A DNA stretch of 64,000 bases. It comes from Shinella kummerowiae (lineage in GTDB: Bacteria > Pseudomonadota > Alphaproteobacteria > Rhizobiales > Rhizobiaceae). The translations under genes were made by a program, and so were the position numbers. The stretch spans positions 62,001 to 126,000 of the forward strand of contig NZ_WUMK01000012.1 in assembly GCF_009827055.1 (NCBI RefSeq). The letters are read 5' to 3'. The first letter of the stretch is position 1. Every line of letters begins with the position of its first letter. Below are positions 16,132-24,032 of the stretch, in pieces. The notes beneath the pieces were generated by a model, which did not search any database, was not told the DNA's origin, and was given only the letters and a program-made list of their open reading frames with translations.

Positions 16132-16442
16132 TGCGCTCCGGCAAACTCGATCGCACCATAAAAATTCAGGGGTTCACGAACACCGTGAACGAGTACGGCA
16201 CGCCGGTGCAGGACTGGACCGACAAGGCCACTCTGCGCGCCCAGATCATCCAGGCAAGCACCGAGGAGTTCATCCGGGGCGGGGCTGTCGACGAGACCGT
16301 GATTATCTTCCGCACCCGCTGGCTGGCTGGCGTCACCACGGCCGACCGGATCGAATACGAGGGGCAGGCCTTCAACCTCAAAGAGACGAAGGAGATCGGA
16401 CGCCGCAAGGCGCTGGAGCTTCGCGCCGTGAGGGCCGCATGA
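16131..16442 (+). CDS. Head closure protein (SPP1 gp16 / HK97 gp7-like)
   Basis: The 103-residue protein starts MRSGKLDRTIKIQGF and shows the family pattern of GTPVQDWTDKATLRAQI, ETVIIFRTRWLAGVTTADRIEYEGQAFNLK and IGRRKALEL. It closes the filled capsid beneath the connector. It completes a compact connector block of four genes. After it the operon is interrupted by a hairpin before the terminase genes. Confidence 0.85.
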   Translation: MRSGKLDRTIKIQGFTNTVNEYGTPVQDWTDKATLRAQIIQASTEEFIRGGAVDETVIIFRTRWLAGVTTADRIEYEGQAFNLKETKEIGRRKALELRAVRAA

Positions 16443-16555
16443 AGACGATAAACCTATGCCCGCTCAGTGTTATTCGCTTTATGGTAACCCACGGTTACCT
16501 TTTAGCTTTTCGTCAAAAGGAGGGAAATCGTCACCTTTTAGGAGGTGCCGAATGA
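16439..16555 (+). CDS. Possible 38-residue leader peptide (uncertain)
   Basis: A short frame begins with an ATG that overlaps the head closure stop and reads MKTINLCPLSVIRFMVTHGY, ending just inside the small terminase start. It runs straight through the palindrome at 16483-16499. It might be a coupled leader peptide or mere chance, as the region is lower in GC than the rest. No family resemblance is seen. Confidence 0.25.
   Translation: MKTINLCPLSVIRFMVTHGYLLAFRQKEGNRHLLGGAE
16483..16515 (+). terminator. Palindrome with downstream T-rich stretch before terminase
   Basis: GGTAACC at 16483-16489 and GGTTACC at 16493-16499 form a seven-base stem with a CAC loop, followed by TTTTAGCTTTT. It could act as a weak intrinsic terminator or attenuator in the late operon. 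Its GTAACC/GGTTAC arms also match the outer part of the third operator at 7219-7235, so it may instead be a protein-binding site. Confidence 0.4.
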
Positions 16556-16980
16556 GCAGTAAGGGCACGCGCGGCGCAAAGGCAACGCTGAAGGCGATCG
16601 ACGGCGGGCTCAAGGGTGTGCCGAAGGCTCCCGATCGCCTGCCGCAAGAAGTCGTTCCAGAGTGGAACGATATCGCCGCCGACATGGTGCAGCGGAAGAT
16701 CCTGACCGCCTCCATGATGGGCGTGCTGGAAACCTACGTCATCGCCCTGTGGACCGTTCGCGAATGCCAGAAGGCAATCGCCGATCATGGCCTCCTCGTC
16801 GCCACAGCTCACCAGATGATGAAGCCGAACCCCGCCAGCGGCATCATGGCGAAGGCGATGGAGACCGTTGCCCGCCTCTCGGCAGAGCTTGGCCTGACCC
16901 CGGCCGCCCGATCAAAGCAGGGATTCGGCGGCGGCGAAAAGCCGAAGACAGGAGGCGCACCTGATGGCCTCCAAGTCTAA
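16552..16980 (+). CDS. Terminase small subunit (P27 family)
   Basis: The 142-residue protein starts MSSKGTRGAKATLKAIDGGL behind a strong TTAGGAGGTG ribosome site. It has the P27 family features: PDRLPQEVVPEWNDIAADM, then ALWTVRECQKAIADHGLLV and NPASGIMAKAMETVARLSAELGL. It recognises the packaging site and recruits the large subunit. It overlaps the large subunit by 17 bases. Its location downstream of the connector genes is unusual because terminase normally opens the late operon. Confidence 0.88.
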   Translation: MSSKGTRGAKATLKAIDGGLKGVPKAPDRLPQEVVPEWNDIAADMVQRKILTASMMGVLETYVIALWTVRECQKAIADHGLLVATAHQMMKPNPASGIMAKAMETVARLSAELGLTPAARSKQGFGGGEKPKTGGAPDGLQV

Positions 16981-18616
16981 CCTTCCCTCAAAAGCGGGAA
17001 CGTTCAAAGCCACTCGGCCGGAGTGGATCTTCGACGGCTCCGAAATTGATGATCCGTTCGGCAAGGGTGAGCAGGCCGTGCAGTTCCTGCGCGCGCTCAA
17101 TCATCCGAAGAGCGAAGACGGCAAGTTTGACCTCCCGCTCTTCTGGGAGCGTATCGTGCGCCGCATCTATGGCCCGTGCTTCCCCGACGGCCGCCGGCAG
17201 GTGAAGACGGTTTTCATCATGCTCCCGCGAGGTGCGCGCAAGACCACGATGGGCGCCGGCCTCGCACTGCTCCATACGGTGGGCTACGAGCGCGTTCCGT
17301 CCGGTCAGGTGTTCGTTGCCGGCTCGGCAGAGGAAGACGCGCGCATAGCCTATGACGAGGCCGTGAGCATTGTCGACGAGACCGACTGGCTTCAGGAGAA
17401 GATGAAGCCGACCGAGAGCACCTTCGTTCTGGAGCACCGCCTCAGCAAGGCGAAGTTCCGGGCGCTGGCATCAGCCAAGAAAGGCAAGCTCGGCAAAACC
17501 GCAAACTTTGTCCTCGCCGACGAGCTGATCAACTGGGAGGGCGAGATCGCCCGGTCGATGTGGGCCGCGCTGCGCACGTCGCTGAACAAGACGACCGGCT
17601 CGCTCCTGATCATCATTACCCAGGCAGGTCGCGGCCAGGAGAACCTTGCCTATGAGCGCCTGAAGTACGCCCGCAAGGTCCAGTCGGGCGAGATCGAAGA
17701 TCCACGCTTCCTGCCGGTGCTATTCGAAACTGACCATGATGCCGACTGGCAGGACGAGGACCTCTGGCACTTCGTCAATCCCGGCCTCGCCGACGGCTAT
17801 CCAGATATCGACGGCCTGCGCTCCATGGCCCACGAGGCGAAGGAGCAACCGGCCGAGCGCGACAACTTCCGCCAGTTTCACCTAAACTGCTGGCTGGACT
17901 ACAGCGCCTCTCCATTCGTCTCCATGCCGGTTTATGACGAGGGAAAGATGTGCTCAGATTTGAGCACATTCGAAGCCGAGCAAACGCCTTGCTATCTCGG
18001 CGTCGACCTTTCCAGCACGAGCGACCTAACCGCCGTTGTTGCCGCCTGGGGTGACCGTGAAAGCGGGTATGTCGTCCAGCCGTGGTTCTTCCTGCCTAGA
18101 GACAACATCGACAAGAAGGCCGGCCAGGATGGCGTGAACTATCGCGTATGGGAGGAGGAAGGCCTCATCACCCTGACCGAAGGCAACGTCGTCGACTACA
18201 GCGCCGTGGAAGCAGCGATCGAGGAGCTTTGCGCGCGGTTCAACGTCCGCGAGATCGCCTTCGACCCGGCGCTCGCCCGCAACTCGATCAACAATCTGCT
18301 CGACAAGGGATTGCCTGTCGTCGAGTTCCGGCAAGGCTGGGTCACCATGTCGCCGGCTATCAATGAGCTCGAGCGAGCGATCCTCGCCCGGCAGTTCCAG
18401 CACGGCGGCCACCCCATCCTCCGGTGGCACTTCGACAACATCGCGATCCGCACCGACACGGCCGGCAATCGCAGCTTCCACAAGGGCAAGAGCAAGGACC
18501 GCATCGACGGCGCCGTTGCAACCGCCATGGCCGTCGCCCGGTGCGCCGCCGGGGATTCGGGCATCTCGTCCTACGACACCTTCACCGGTGACATCACAGA
18601 ATGGAGTTTCGCCTGA
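16964..18616 (+). CDS. Terminase large subunit
   Basis: The 550-residue motor-nuclease packages DNA. The ATPase has an atypical Walker A, LPRGARKTT at residues 87-95, and a Walker B of FVLADELINW near residue 185. The RNase H-like nuclease starts at YLGVDLSSTSDL near residue 345 and ends with KDRIDGAVATAMA near residue 525, which supplies the last acidic residue. All expected motifs and full length are present, so packaging should be functional. It belongs to the P27-partner/HK97-like lineage. Confidence 0.93.
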   Translation: MASKSNLPSKAGTFKATRPEWIFDGSEIDDPFGKGEQAVQFLRALNHPKSEDGKFDLPLFWERIVRRIYGPCFPDGRRQVKTVFIMLPRGARKTTMGAGLALLHTVGYERVPSGQVFVAGSAEEDARIAYDEAVSIVDETDWLQEKMKPTESTFVLEHRLSKAKFRALASAKKGKLGKTANFVLADELINWEGEIARSMWAALRTSLNKTTGSLLIIITQAGRGQENLAYERLKYARKVQSGEIEDPRFLPVLFETDHDADWQDEDLWHFVNPGLADGYPDIDGLRSMAHEAKEQPAERDNFRQFHLNCWLDYSASPFVSMPVYDEGKMCSDLSTFEAEQTPCYLGVDLSSTSDLTAVVAAWGDRESGYVVQPWFFLPRDNIDKKAGQDGVNYRVWEEEGLITLTEGNVVDYSAVEAAIEELCARFNVREIAFDPALARNSINNLLDKGLPVVEFRQGWVTMSPAINELERAILARQFQHGGHPILRWHFDNIAIRTDTAGNRSFHKGKSKDRIDGAVATAMAVARCAAGDSGISSYDTFTGDITEWSFA

Positions 18617-21048
18617 TGCCAGCAACTGACGAAGAACGCCTTGTCGTCCTGCTTGAGGCCCGGATCAAGGACCTCGAAAAGAACATGGCGAAGGCCAGCG
18701 GCGTGACCGCAAAGACTTATCGCGAAATGTCCCTCGGCTCCAAGAAGGCCACCGCCAACATGGAGCGGGACATGATCCGGTCCACCACCCGGATCAACCA
18801 AGCCCTTGCCACGACATCGACCCGCATAGGTTCGTTCGGGAAAGCCTTCATCGGCGGTCTCGCGGTCGGTGCCGCCGTCGGCGCGCTAGAGGGTATCCGG
18901 CAGGCGGCGGTCGAGAGCACGAAATCCATTCTCGAGATGGGCGACCAGGCGAAGATGGCCGGGGTCAACTTCAAGGCCTTCCAGCGTCTCAAGTTCGTGG
19001 CGGAGCAGAACCGCATAGGCGTAGATGCCCTGACAGATGGCCTCAAGGAACTCAGCCTCCGCGCGGACGAGTTCATTGTCACAGGCGCCGGCAGCGCGGC
19101 CGAAGCATTCAAGCGGCTCGGCTATAGCGCCGAAGAACTCAAGGAAAAGCTGAAGGAGCCCGACGAACTTTTTGTCGAGATCATCGGCAAGTTGGAGCGA
19201 CTCGACAAGGCGGCGCAGATCCGCATTTCCGACGAGCTTTTCGGCGGCACCGGCGGTGAGAAGTTCGTCCAGCTTATTGCCAAGGGCGAGCGCGGCATTC
19301 GCGACCAGATCAAGGCCGCCGAAGACCTCGGCCTTGTCATGGACAACAGCATGATCAAGAAGGCGGAGGAGGTCGACCAGAAGTTCCAGCTCATCACAAC
19401 CACGATCGGCACCCATCTGAAGGCCGCTATCGTGGACGCGGTGTCGGCATGGTTCCGCTTCCTCGACAGTTACAACGACTTCAAGGATCAGAATCAGTCA
19501 ACACTTGAGGACAAGCAGGCCAAGCTGGGCATGCAACGTGTCGAGCTCGAAAACGAGCGCATGCAGATCCTGGCTGGCGAAAGCGGAAACCTGCTTTACC
19601 GCAACCCAGACGGCCCAGCCGCCAAGGGTAGAATTCAAGAGATCGATATCGAACTCGCCAAGCTCGCCGAGACCGAGGCTCAGATCGCCCGTGAGATCGG
19701 CAGACGCAATGATTCCGCGGCAACTGTGCTTGATGCCATCACAGTGCCCGGCGGCTCGCGCGGCCCCTTCACCGGCAAGGGCTTCCTCGACCTCATCGGC
19801 CACGCTGAGGGCACCGACAAGGGCAGGGGCTACAACGAGACGCTAGGCTACGGCAAGTTCACCGGCGGCGACCGCAACCTTGTCTTGATGACCCTGGACG
19901 ACATCGACGCGATGCAATCCGAAATGCTGCGCGACCCGGCCAACACGCACAACTCTTCCGCCGTCGGCCGATATCAGATCGTGCAAAAGACACTCCGCGG
20001 CCTCCGCAAGAGCCTCGGTATATCAGGCTCGGAATATTTCAGCCCAGACATGCAGGACCGGCTTGCGCAGGAGCTTATGCGCCAGCGCGGGAATAACCCC
20101 TCTGAACTTCGCAACGAATGGGAGGGACTGCGCGGTATCGATGACGCGACGATACGCTCCAACTTCGATGCGTCTTCCCTGAGTATGCCGGGGCAAGACG
20201 CCGGAATCGTCGCCAAGAATGAGAAGCTGAAAGAGCAGTCGGATGCCTATGCGGAAGTGGTAGCGCGAGCCCGCGAATTCATCGACGGCCAGCACCTTGA
20301 AGGCCAGGCGCTCGACATGACGAAGGAGGCTGCAGCGCGCCTTCGGTATGAGCAGGAGCTTCTGAACGACGCCCGACAGGCCGGTGTCGATCTAACGCCG
20401 ACCCAGATTGAAAGCATCAAGCAACTCGCCGGCCAGATGGCGGCGGCGGAAGAGCAAACCCGGCGCCTTGCTCTCAGCCAGGACGACCTTCGTGAACGGG
20501 CGGAAGAGTTCGGCCAGCAAGCAAAGAGCGTTGTCGGGGGCTTCATCTCCGATCTCAAGCGGGGTGCCTCCGCCTCGGACGCTCTGCGCAACGCGCTTTC
20601 CCGCGTCGGCGACATGATGCTCGATAGCGCGCTCAACCAGATATTTGGCGGGGGCGGCGTGAAGGGTGGCGGTTTATTCGGCCCGCTCATCAGTTCGATC
20701 TTCGGCGGCATCGGCAAGAACGCCCGAGGCACCGAGTTCTGGCGCGGCGGCCCGACGTGGGTGGGCGAGCGCGGGGCTGAGATCATCAATGCGCCACGCG
20801 GCGCCCGGATTACCCCGAACCACAACATTCCAGCAGGTGGCGGCGGTGGCGGCGGAATGAAGGTCGACGTCGGCGTGTCCGTTGACCAGAACGGAAACCT
20901 GCAAGCGTTCGTCAAGAACGTCGTGAAGACGGAAGCGCCGGGCATCGCTCGCAATGAGGCGCAGGCCAGAGTCGCAACGTATCAGAAACAGCAGGAGCGG
21001 GGCGGCACCGGCACGATGACCAAAATCTACAATTCGAGGAAGGGATAA
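18616..21048 (+). CDS. Tail tape measure protein with embedded lambda R-like lysozyme domain
   Basis: The 810-residue protein starts at the ATG sharing a base with the terminase stop and begins MPATDEERLVVLLEARIKDLEKNM, as tape measure proteins of rhizobial phages do. A hydrophobic glycine-rich patch lies near residues 70-95. Residues about 388-495 form a lysozyme-like domain: GHAEGTDKG with Glu398, SSAVGRYQ, and FSPDMQDRLAQELMRQRG. All three match the lambda R transglycosylase (GH104). The C-terminus is glycine-rich (GGGGG near residue 740). It sets tail length and could open peptidoglycan during DNA entry. Confidence 0.87.
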   Translation: MPATDEERLVVLLEARIKDLEKNMAKASGVTAKTYREMSLGSKKATANMERDMIRSTTRINQALATTSTRIGSFGKAFIGGLAVGAAVGALEGIRQAAVESTKSILEMGDQAKMAGVNFKAFQRLKFVAEQNRIGVDALTDGLKELSLRADEFIVTGAGSAAEAFKRLGYSAEELKEKLKEPDELFVEIIGKLERLDKAAQIRISDELFGGTGGEKFVQLIAKGERGIRDQIKAAEDLGLVMDNSMIKKAEEVDQKFQLITTTIGTHLKAAIVDAVSAWFRFLDSYNDFKDQNQSTLEDKQAKLGMQRVELENERMQILAGESGNLLYRNPDGPAAKGRIQEIDIELAKLAETEAQIAREIGRRNDSAATVLDAITVPGGSRGPFTGKGFLDLIGHAEGTDKGRGYNETLGYGKFTGGDRNLVLMTLDDIDAMQSEMLRDPANTHNSSAVGRYQIVQKTLRGLRKSLGISGSEYFSPDMQDRLAQELMRQRGNNPSELRNEWEGLRGIDDATIRSNFDASSLSMPGQDAGIVAKNEKLKEQSDAYAEVVARAREFIDGQHLEGQALDMTKEAAARLRYEQELLNDARQAGVDLTPTQIESIKQLAGQMAAAEEQTRRLALSQDDLRERAEEFGQQAKSVVGGFISDLKRGASASDALRNALSRVGDMMLDSALNQIFGGGGVKGGGLFGPLISSIFGGIGKNARGTEFWRGGPTWVGERGAEIINAPRGARITPNHNIPAGGGGGGGMKVDVGVSVDQNGNLQAFVKNVVKTEAPGIARNEAQARVATYQKQQERGGTGTMTKIYNSRKG

Positions 21049-21050
21049 CC

Positions 21051-21296
21051 ATGCGCAGCCACTTCGAAAATTTGCCATCGCCGGAGATAGAGCGCCGTCT
21101 TGCTGACATGGCGCGCGCTGACACGTCTCTCCGGTGCACCACGTCGCACTACGACCCGATCCTGACGCCAATCATCACCAGCTTTTTCTCTGTTGGCTTC
21201 GCCGCGTCCGCCGTCGGACAGGCTGTCATTGGCGGCATTGGCCTTCTGGCGACAACTTCGATTAGTCTGGGTATCCAATATAGGAGCCGCCCATGA
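21051..21296 (+). CDS. Small phage membrane-associated protein
   Basis: This 81-residue product starts MRSHFENLPSPEIERRLADM and has one hydrophobic region, SFFSVGFAASAVGQAVIGGI with LLATTSISLGI, near residues 45-75. Small glycine- and alanine-rich proteins of this kind follow the tape measure gene in several alphaproteobacterial prophages, but their role is unknown. It could be a tail protein or a membrane pore. Its stop overlaps the next start. Confidence 0.55.
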   Translation: MRSHFENLPSPEIERRLADMARADTSLRCTTSHYDPILTPIITSFFSVGFAASAVGQAVIGGIGLLATTSISLGIQYRSRP

Positions 21297-21940
21297 CCGC
21301 CGTGAACGTTCTCGTCCTCGAAGACAGCGCCGTAATCGTCACCGACACCCTTGGCATCCAGCCGAGCGGCCGGCGCCTTCATGCCACGAAATGCATTCCC
21401 CTGCCTCACATGAAGCTGGCAATTGCCACGCGCGGAACGCTCGCGGCGAACGGCATGTTTGCCCGTATCCTCGCGCTCGAGGCGACGGATTTCGAGAGCG
21501 CACGCGCGTTCCTCGATCGCAGTTTTCGCGAACTCTCCACCATCACCTACGAGGACATGAGCGAGAACCACGCATGGAAGGTCGGCATAGACCTATTCGT
21601 TGCGGGCTGGAGCAAGAAAGGCCCGGCCGCCTTTACGGTCTCGACGCTCAATACCGGATACCGGGTGCAGGATATCCCCTATGTCGCGATCACTCCGACC
21701 GTTCCGCAACACGTCTTCAAGAGCTTCAGCGACGATCCGATTGCGAATATGCCGGCACTTCTCGCCGCCCAGGCGAAGGCCGATCACAACGTCGGTGGGT
21801 TCATGAATGTCACCCACGTCGGCGAGCGGGAAATCGTGACCTATTCCGCCGGCGCTATCCCGTCGCCGATCGTAACCGAACTCCCGACACCCGAGCCCAA
21901 GTTGCCGGAAGCCTTCGCCAAGCATCTGAGGAAGCCATGA
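21293..21940 (+). CDS. Proteasome beta-like (Ntn-hydrolase fold) protein, function unknown
   Basis: The 215-residue protein begins MTAVNVLVLEDSAVIVTDTL. If Met is removed, Thr becomes residue 1, Asp is residue 17 and Lys is residue 32, nearly the Thr1/Asp17/Lys33 set of proteasome beta subunits and HslV. The stretch ATKCIPLPHMKLAIATRGTLAANG resembles the strand and glycine turn after Lys33. Later strands (DLFVAGWSKKGPAAFTVS) fit the Ntn sandwich. It lies in the tail region, directly after a ribosome site TAGGAG. No enzymatic function is known for it here; the fold is inferred by eye. Confidence 0.55.
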   Translation: MTAVNVLVLEDSAVIVTDTLGIQPSGRRLHATKCIPLPHMKLAIATRGTLAANGMFARILALEATDFESARAFLDRSFRELSTITYEDMSENHAWKVGIDLFVAGWSKKGPAAFTVSTLNTGYRVQDIPYVAITPTVPQHVFKSFSDDPIANMPALLAAQAKADHNVGGFMNVTHVGEREIVTYSAGAIPSPIVTELPTPEPKLPEAFAKHLRKP

Positions 21941-22299
21941 CGCGAAACTTGAAAAGCCTCCTCGTCGCCGCTCTGAGGGAACAGCTTGCGACGGGCTCGT
22001 CGGCCCGCATCCCCGCAGGTGGCGATCTCATCTGGCAGTGGTTCAAGGACCTATCGTCAACACGCACCGCACACGCCGCTGGCGCGAACCCCATCTCGTT
22101 CGCCGAGATGGAGGCATATTTCCGCCTGCGCCGCGTCAGCCCCGGCGAGCACCATGTCGACATCCTTCTCGCCATGGATGCCGTTTTTCTCGGGCACATC
22201 CATGAGGGCAGCAGGCCGTTGCCGGAAGGCGTGAAAGCGCTCCCGCCGATCAGCAAGCGTCCACTCACGGCTGGCCTTTTCGATAGCATGACGGGGTGA
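21937..22299 (+). CDS. Phage tail region hypothetical protein
   Basis: The 120-residue product begins MTRNLKSLLVAALREQLATG. It has the pattern GGDLIWQWFKDLSSTRT and PISFAEMEAYFRLRRVSPGEHHVDILLAMDAVFL, which is seen in small tail-region proteins of rhizobial prophages encoded after the tape measure, possibly assembly chaperones. It overlaps the Ntn-like gene by four bases. The function is inferred from location only. Confidence 0.55.
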   Translation: MTRNLKSLLVAALREQLATGSSARIPAGGDLIWQWFKDLSSTRTAHAAGANPISFAEMEAYFRLRRVSPGEHHVDILLAMDAVFLGHIHEGSRPLPEGVKALPPISKRPLTAGLFDSMTG

Positions 22300-22303
22300 C
22301 ACC

Positions 22304-23191
22304 ATGGTCTATCTCGATCACTTCCTCTCGGCGCGTGACAGGAAACCGAAACCCGTTCGCAAGTCGGACAGCGAGCAGTTCGTCTCTGCCGTGATGGACA
22401 CTTTACGCGACTGGCGGTTCTCCCCGTTTCAGAACGAAGCGGGCACGCGCCACGCCCTGCGCAACTGGTTTATCGAGCACGGCCATTCGTGGGGGCTTTC
22501 CGACGCCGAGGCCCTGGCCTTGATCGGGAACGCATTCGATGCTCTTGGCGTGAAGCGGCCAAGCTGGTTGGAAGGGCAGTGGTACTACACTGAGGGCAGG
22601 ACTCAATGTGTCTGGTGCGCTGGTGACATAGACGAAGAGGACCAGGCGCGCGGCTTCCGGTTCTGCTCGACGGTTTGCGCCAAGAGCGCGCTGGAGAAGC
22701 GCTACCGGGATTCGCAGACCCACGGCGATATGGTCTATCAGCGGGCACATTATGAGATTGCCGTGAACAGCTCGCCGGCTCGGCCGTGCAAGATATGCGG
22801 CACGATGTTCAAGAGCCGTCAGAAAGGCGCCCAGCACTGTTCTCGAGCCTGCAGTCGCGCTGCCAAGGGCGATCTCCTCGCCAACATCAACTGCGCGGAA
22901 TGCGAAACACTCTTCCGCCCGGCCGGCCGCACCAAGAAATATTGCTGCAAGGAGTGCGCTAACAAGGGCGTCATCAAGACACGCGAAGCGAGCCTTCCAC
23001 CCGAAAAGAGCTGCGAGTGCTGCCGCGTTGTCTTCCGGCCGAGGGTGAGCTTTGCAGTCTACTGCTCACCGCGGTGCTCAAGCATGATGGCAAATCGCGC
23101 CTATCGTGCACGGAGAGCGCCAGCCCGCATTTTCACATTCCCGCCGCTCACCCCGGCAATCTTCGACGGGTGGTTCAGGAGGGCTGCTTAA
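22304..23191 (+). CDS. Protein with four Cys4 zinc knuckles, function unknown
   Basis: This 295-residue protein has a helical N-terminal part (residues 1-100, including WGLSDAEALALIGNAFDALG) and then four repeats of CxxC followed by CxxxC, spaced about 17-22 residues apart within each. The pairs begin near residues 105, 162, 199 and 239. Each looks like a treble-clef or FYVE-like zinc knuckle. The C-terminus is basic (RAYRARRAPARI). It is the last plus-strand gene of the element. No single family is recognised; nucleic acid binding is the most likely property. Confidence 0.6.
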   Translation: MVYLDHFLSARDRKPKPVRKSDSEQFVSAVMDTLRDWRFSPFQNEAGTRHALRNWFIEHGHSWGLSDAEALALIGNAFDALGVKRPSWLEGQWYYTEGRTQCVWCAGDIDEEDQARGFRFCSTVCAKSALEKRYRDSQTHGDMVYQRAHYEIAVNSSPARPCKICGTMFKSRQKGAQHCSRACSRAAKGDLLANINCAECETLFRPAGRTKKYCCKECANKGVIKTREASLPPEKSCECCRVVFRPRVSFAVYCSPRCSSMMANRAYRARRAPARIFTFPPLTPAIFDGWFRRAA

Positions 23192-23427
23192 ATCTCGCGT
23201 ATGCCTCTGGTCTCATAGACTGATGGCTCTGGTCCGGCCGCCTCGGTCTCGTCCGCAATGGCGCGATCTACCTTTTCAATCGTTTCCTGAATGGAGACGA
23301 GATCCTGAATGCTTCTTTTTGCGTTGTTTCGAAACTCGCCGTCTATTTCCTCGACGGCACCGACCGCGACCTCTCGACGCAATTTCACCAGATATTCTCG
23401 TATTGCCTGCAAATTTTCGACGGACAT
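23188..23427 (-). CDS. Small helical accessory protein
   Basis: The 79-residue minus-strand protein starts MSVENLQAIREYLVKLRREV. It is charged and probably entirely helical, with a coiled-coil-like stretch IQDLVSIQETIEKVDRAIADE. It is the last of three minus-strand genes at the attR end and overlaps the zinc-knuckle gene stop by four bases. No family is recognised. It may form a set with the two membrane proteins encoded before it. Confidence 0.55.
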   Translation of the reverse strand: MSVENLQAIREYLVKLRREVAVGAVEEIDGEFRNNAKRSIQDLVSIQETIEKVDRAIADETEAAGPEPSVYETRGIREI

Positions 23428-23449
23428 TGAATTCCCAATCCTTTGTAGG

Positions 23450-23635
23450 TCAGCCTACCTTAGATTTTACAGCGTCATCTATCTTCGCGATGATCACCGA
23501 GAGCGCCACGCTGATCACACCGAAGCCGAACGCGGCCGTAGCTAAAATCTCATGGATCGCGGACTTAGCCGTGACTACGACGAACACGCCGCCGGCAATC
23601 TGAAGTAGCCCAAGGATCATTATCAGTGCAGCCAT
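23450..23635 (-). CDS. Small two-helix membrane protein
   Basis: The 61-residue product begins MAALIMILGLLQIAGGVFVVV and has two hydrophobic helices (about residues 3-22 and 32-50) joined by a short polar turn, ending DDAVKSKVG. It is transcribed away from the tail genes, between two other small minus-strand genes. Small membrane proteins at prophage ends often act in superinfection exclusion, but nothing here proves that. A holin is an alternative, though opposite orientation to the late genes argues against it. Confidence 0.55.
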   Translation of the reverse strand: MAALIMILGLLQIAGGVFVVVTAKSAIHEILATAAFGFGVISVALSVIIAKIDDAVKSKVG

Positions 23636-23699
23636 GATTTCCTCTCTGTTTTGGCGAGGAGATTGGCAGGATGCACGCGGGAGTCAAGAGACATGGAAC

Positions 23700-23969
23700 T
23701 CACGACGCAAAGGCGGCGAGAAGCTGGAACACAAAGCCAACGAACATGAGAAAGAGACCGACTCGTGCCCTGAAGCCGAATACCTTCCTGTCGCGCGCCG
23801 CATCTCTTTTCATTTCACCCAGTGTCTTCCCATCAGGGAACCTAAAGCTGTCATCGACCCCAAGTCCTCCTCCCGCGTCAAAAGAGGGCTGGGGTAGAGC
23901 GAAGAAGAAAACGATGCCAACACCCATGATATTTGCGATGAGGCCGGCCACATTGAGGTAAAAACTCAT
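23700..23969 (-). CDS. Small membrane protein
   Basis: Starting at the ATG in 23967-23969, the 89-residue protein reads MSFYLNVAGLIANIMGVGIV. It has one helix at residues 3-25 and a second near 68-87 (FLMFVGFVFQLLAAF), with a soluble central part containing GGGLGVDDSFRFPDGKTLGEM. It heads the minus-strand trio nearest attR. Such membrane proteins are common lysogen-expressed genes in rhizobial prophages. Function unknown. Confidence 0.55.
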   Translation of the reverse strand: MSFYLNVAGLIANIMGVGIVFFFALPQPSFDAGGGLGVDDSFRFPDGKTLGEMKRDAARDRKVFGFRARVGLFLMFVGFVFQLLAAFAS

Positions 23970-24032
23970 TGGATTCCTAATCTTCGAGTGGAGCGCAGGC
24001 TTCCTTGGTCCGAGACGCTGCCAGAGCATTTC

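Noticed and set aside
21193-21936. Overlapping plus-strand frame upstream of the gene at 21937
   Set aside because: It overlays the Ntn-like gene in another frame, is arginine-rich and has no ribosome site; the real start is the ATG at 21937.
10033-23191. Gene transfer agent cluster
   Set aside because: The cluster is linked to an integrase, a repressor with operators and exact att sites, and lacks the typical conserved GTA tail-tip and cell wall peptidase genes.
23450-23635. Holin for the element
   Set aside because: Although it has two membrane helices, it is encoded on the opposite strand to the late genes and has no lysin beside it.
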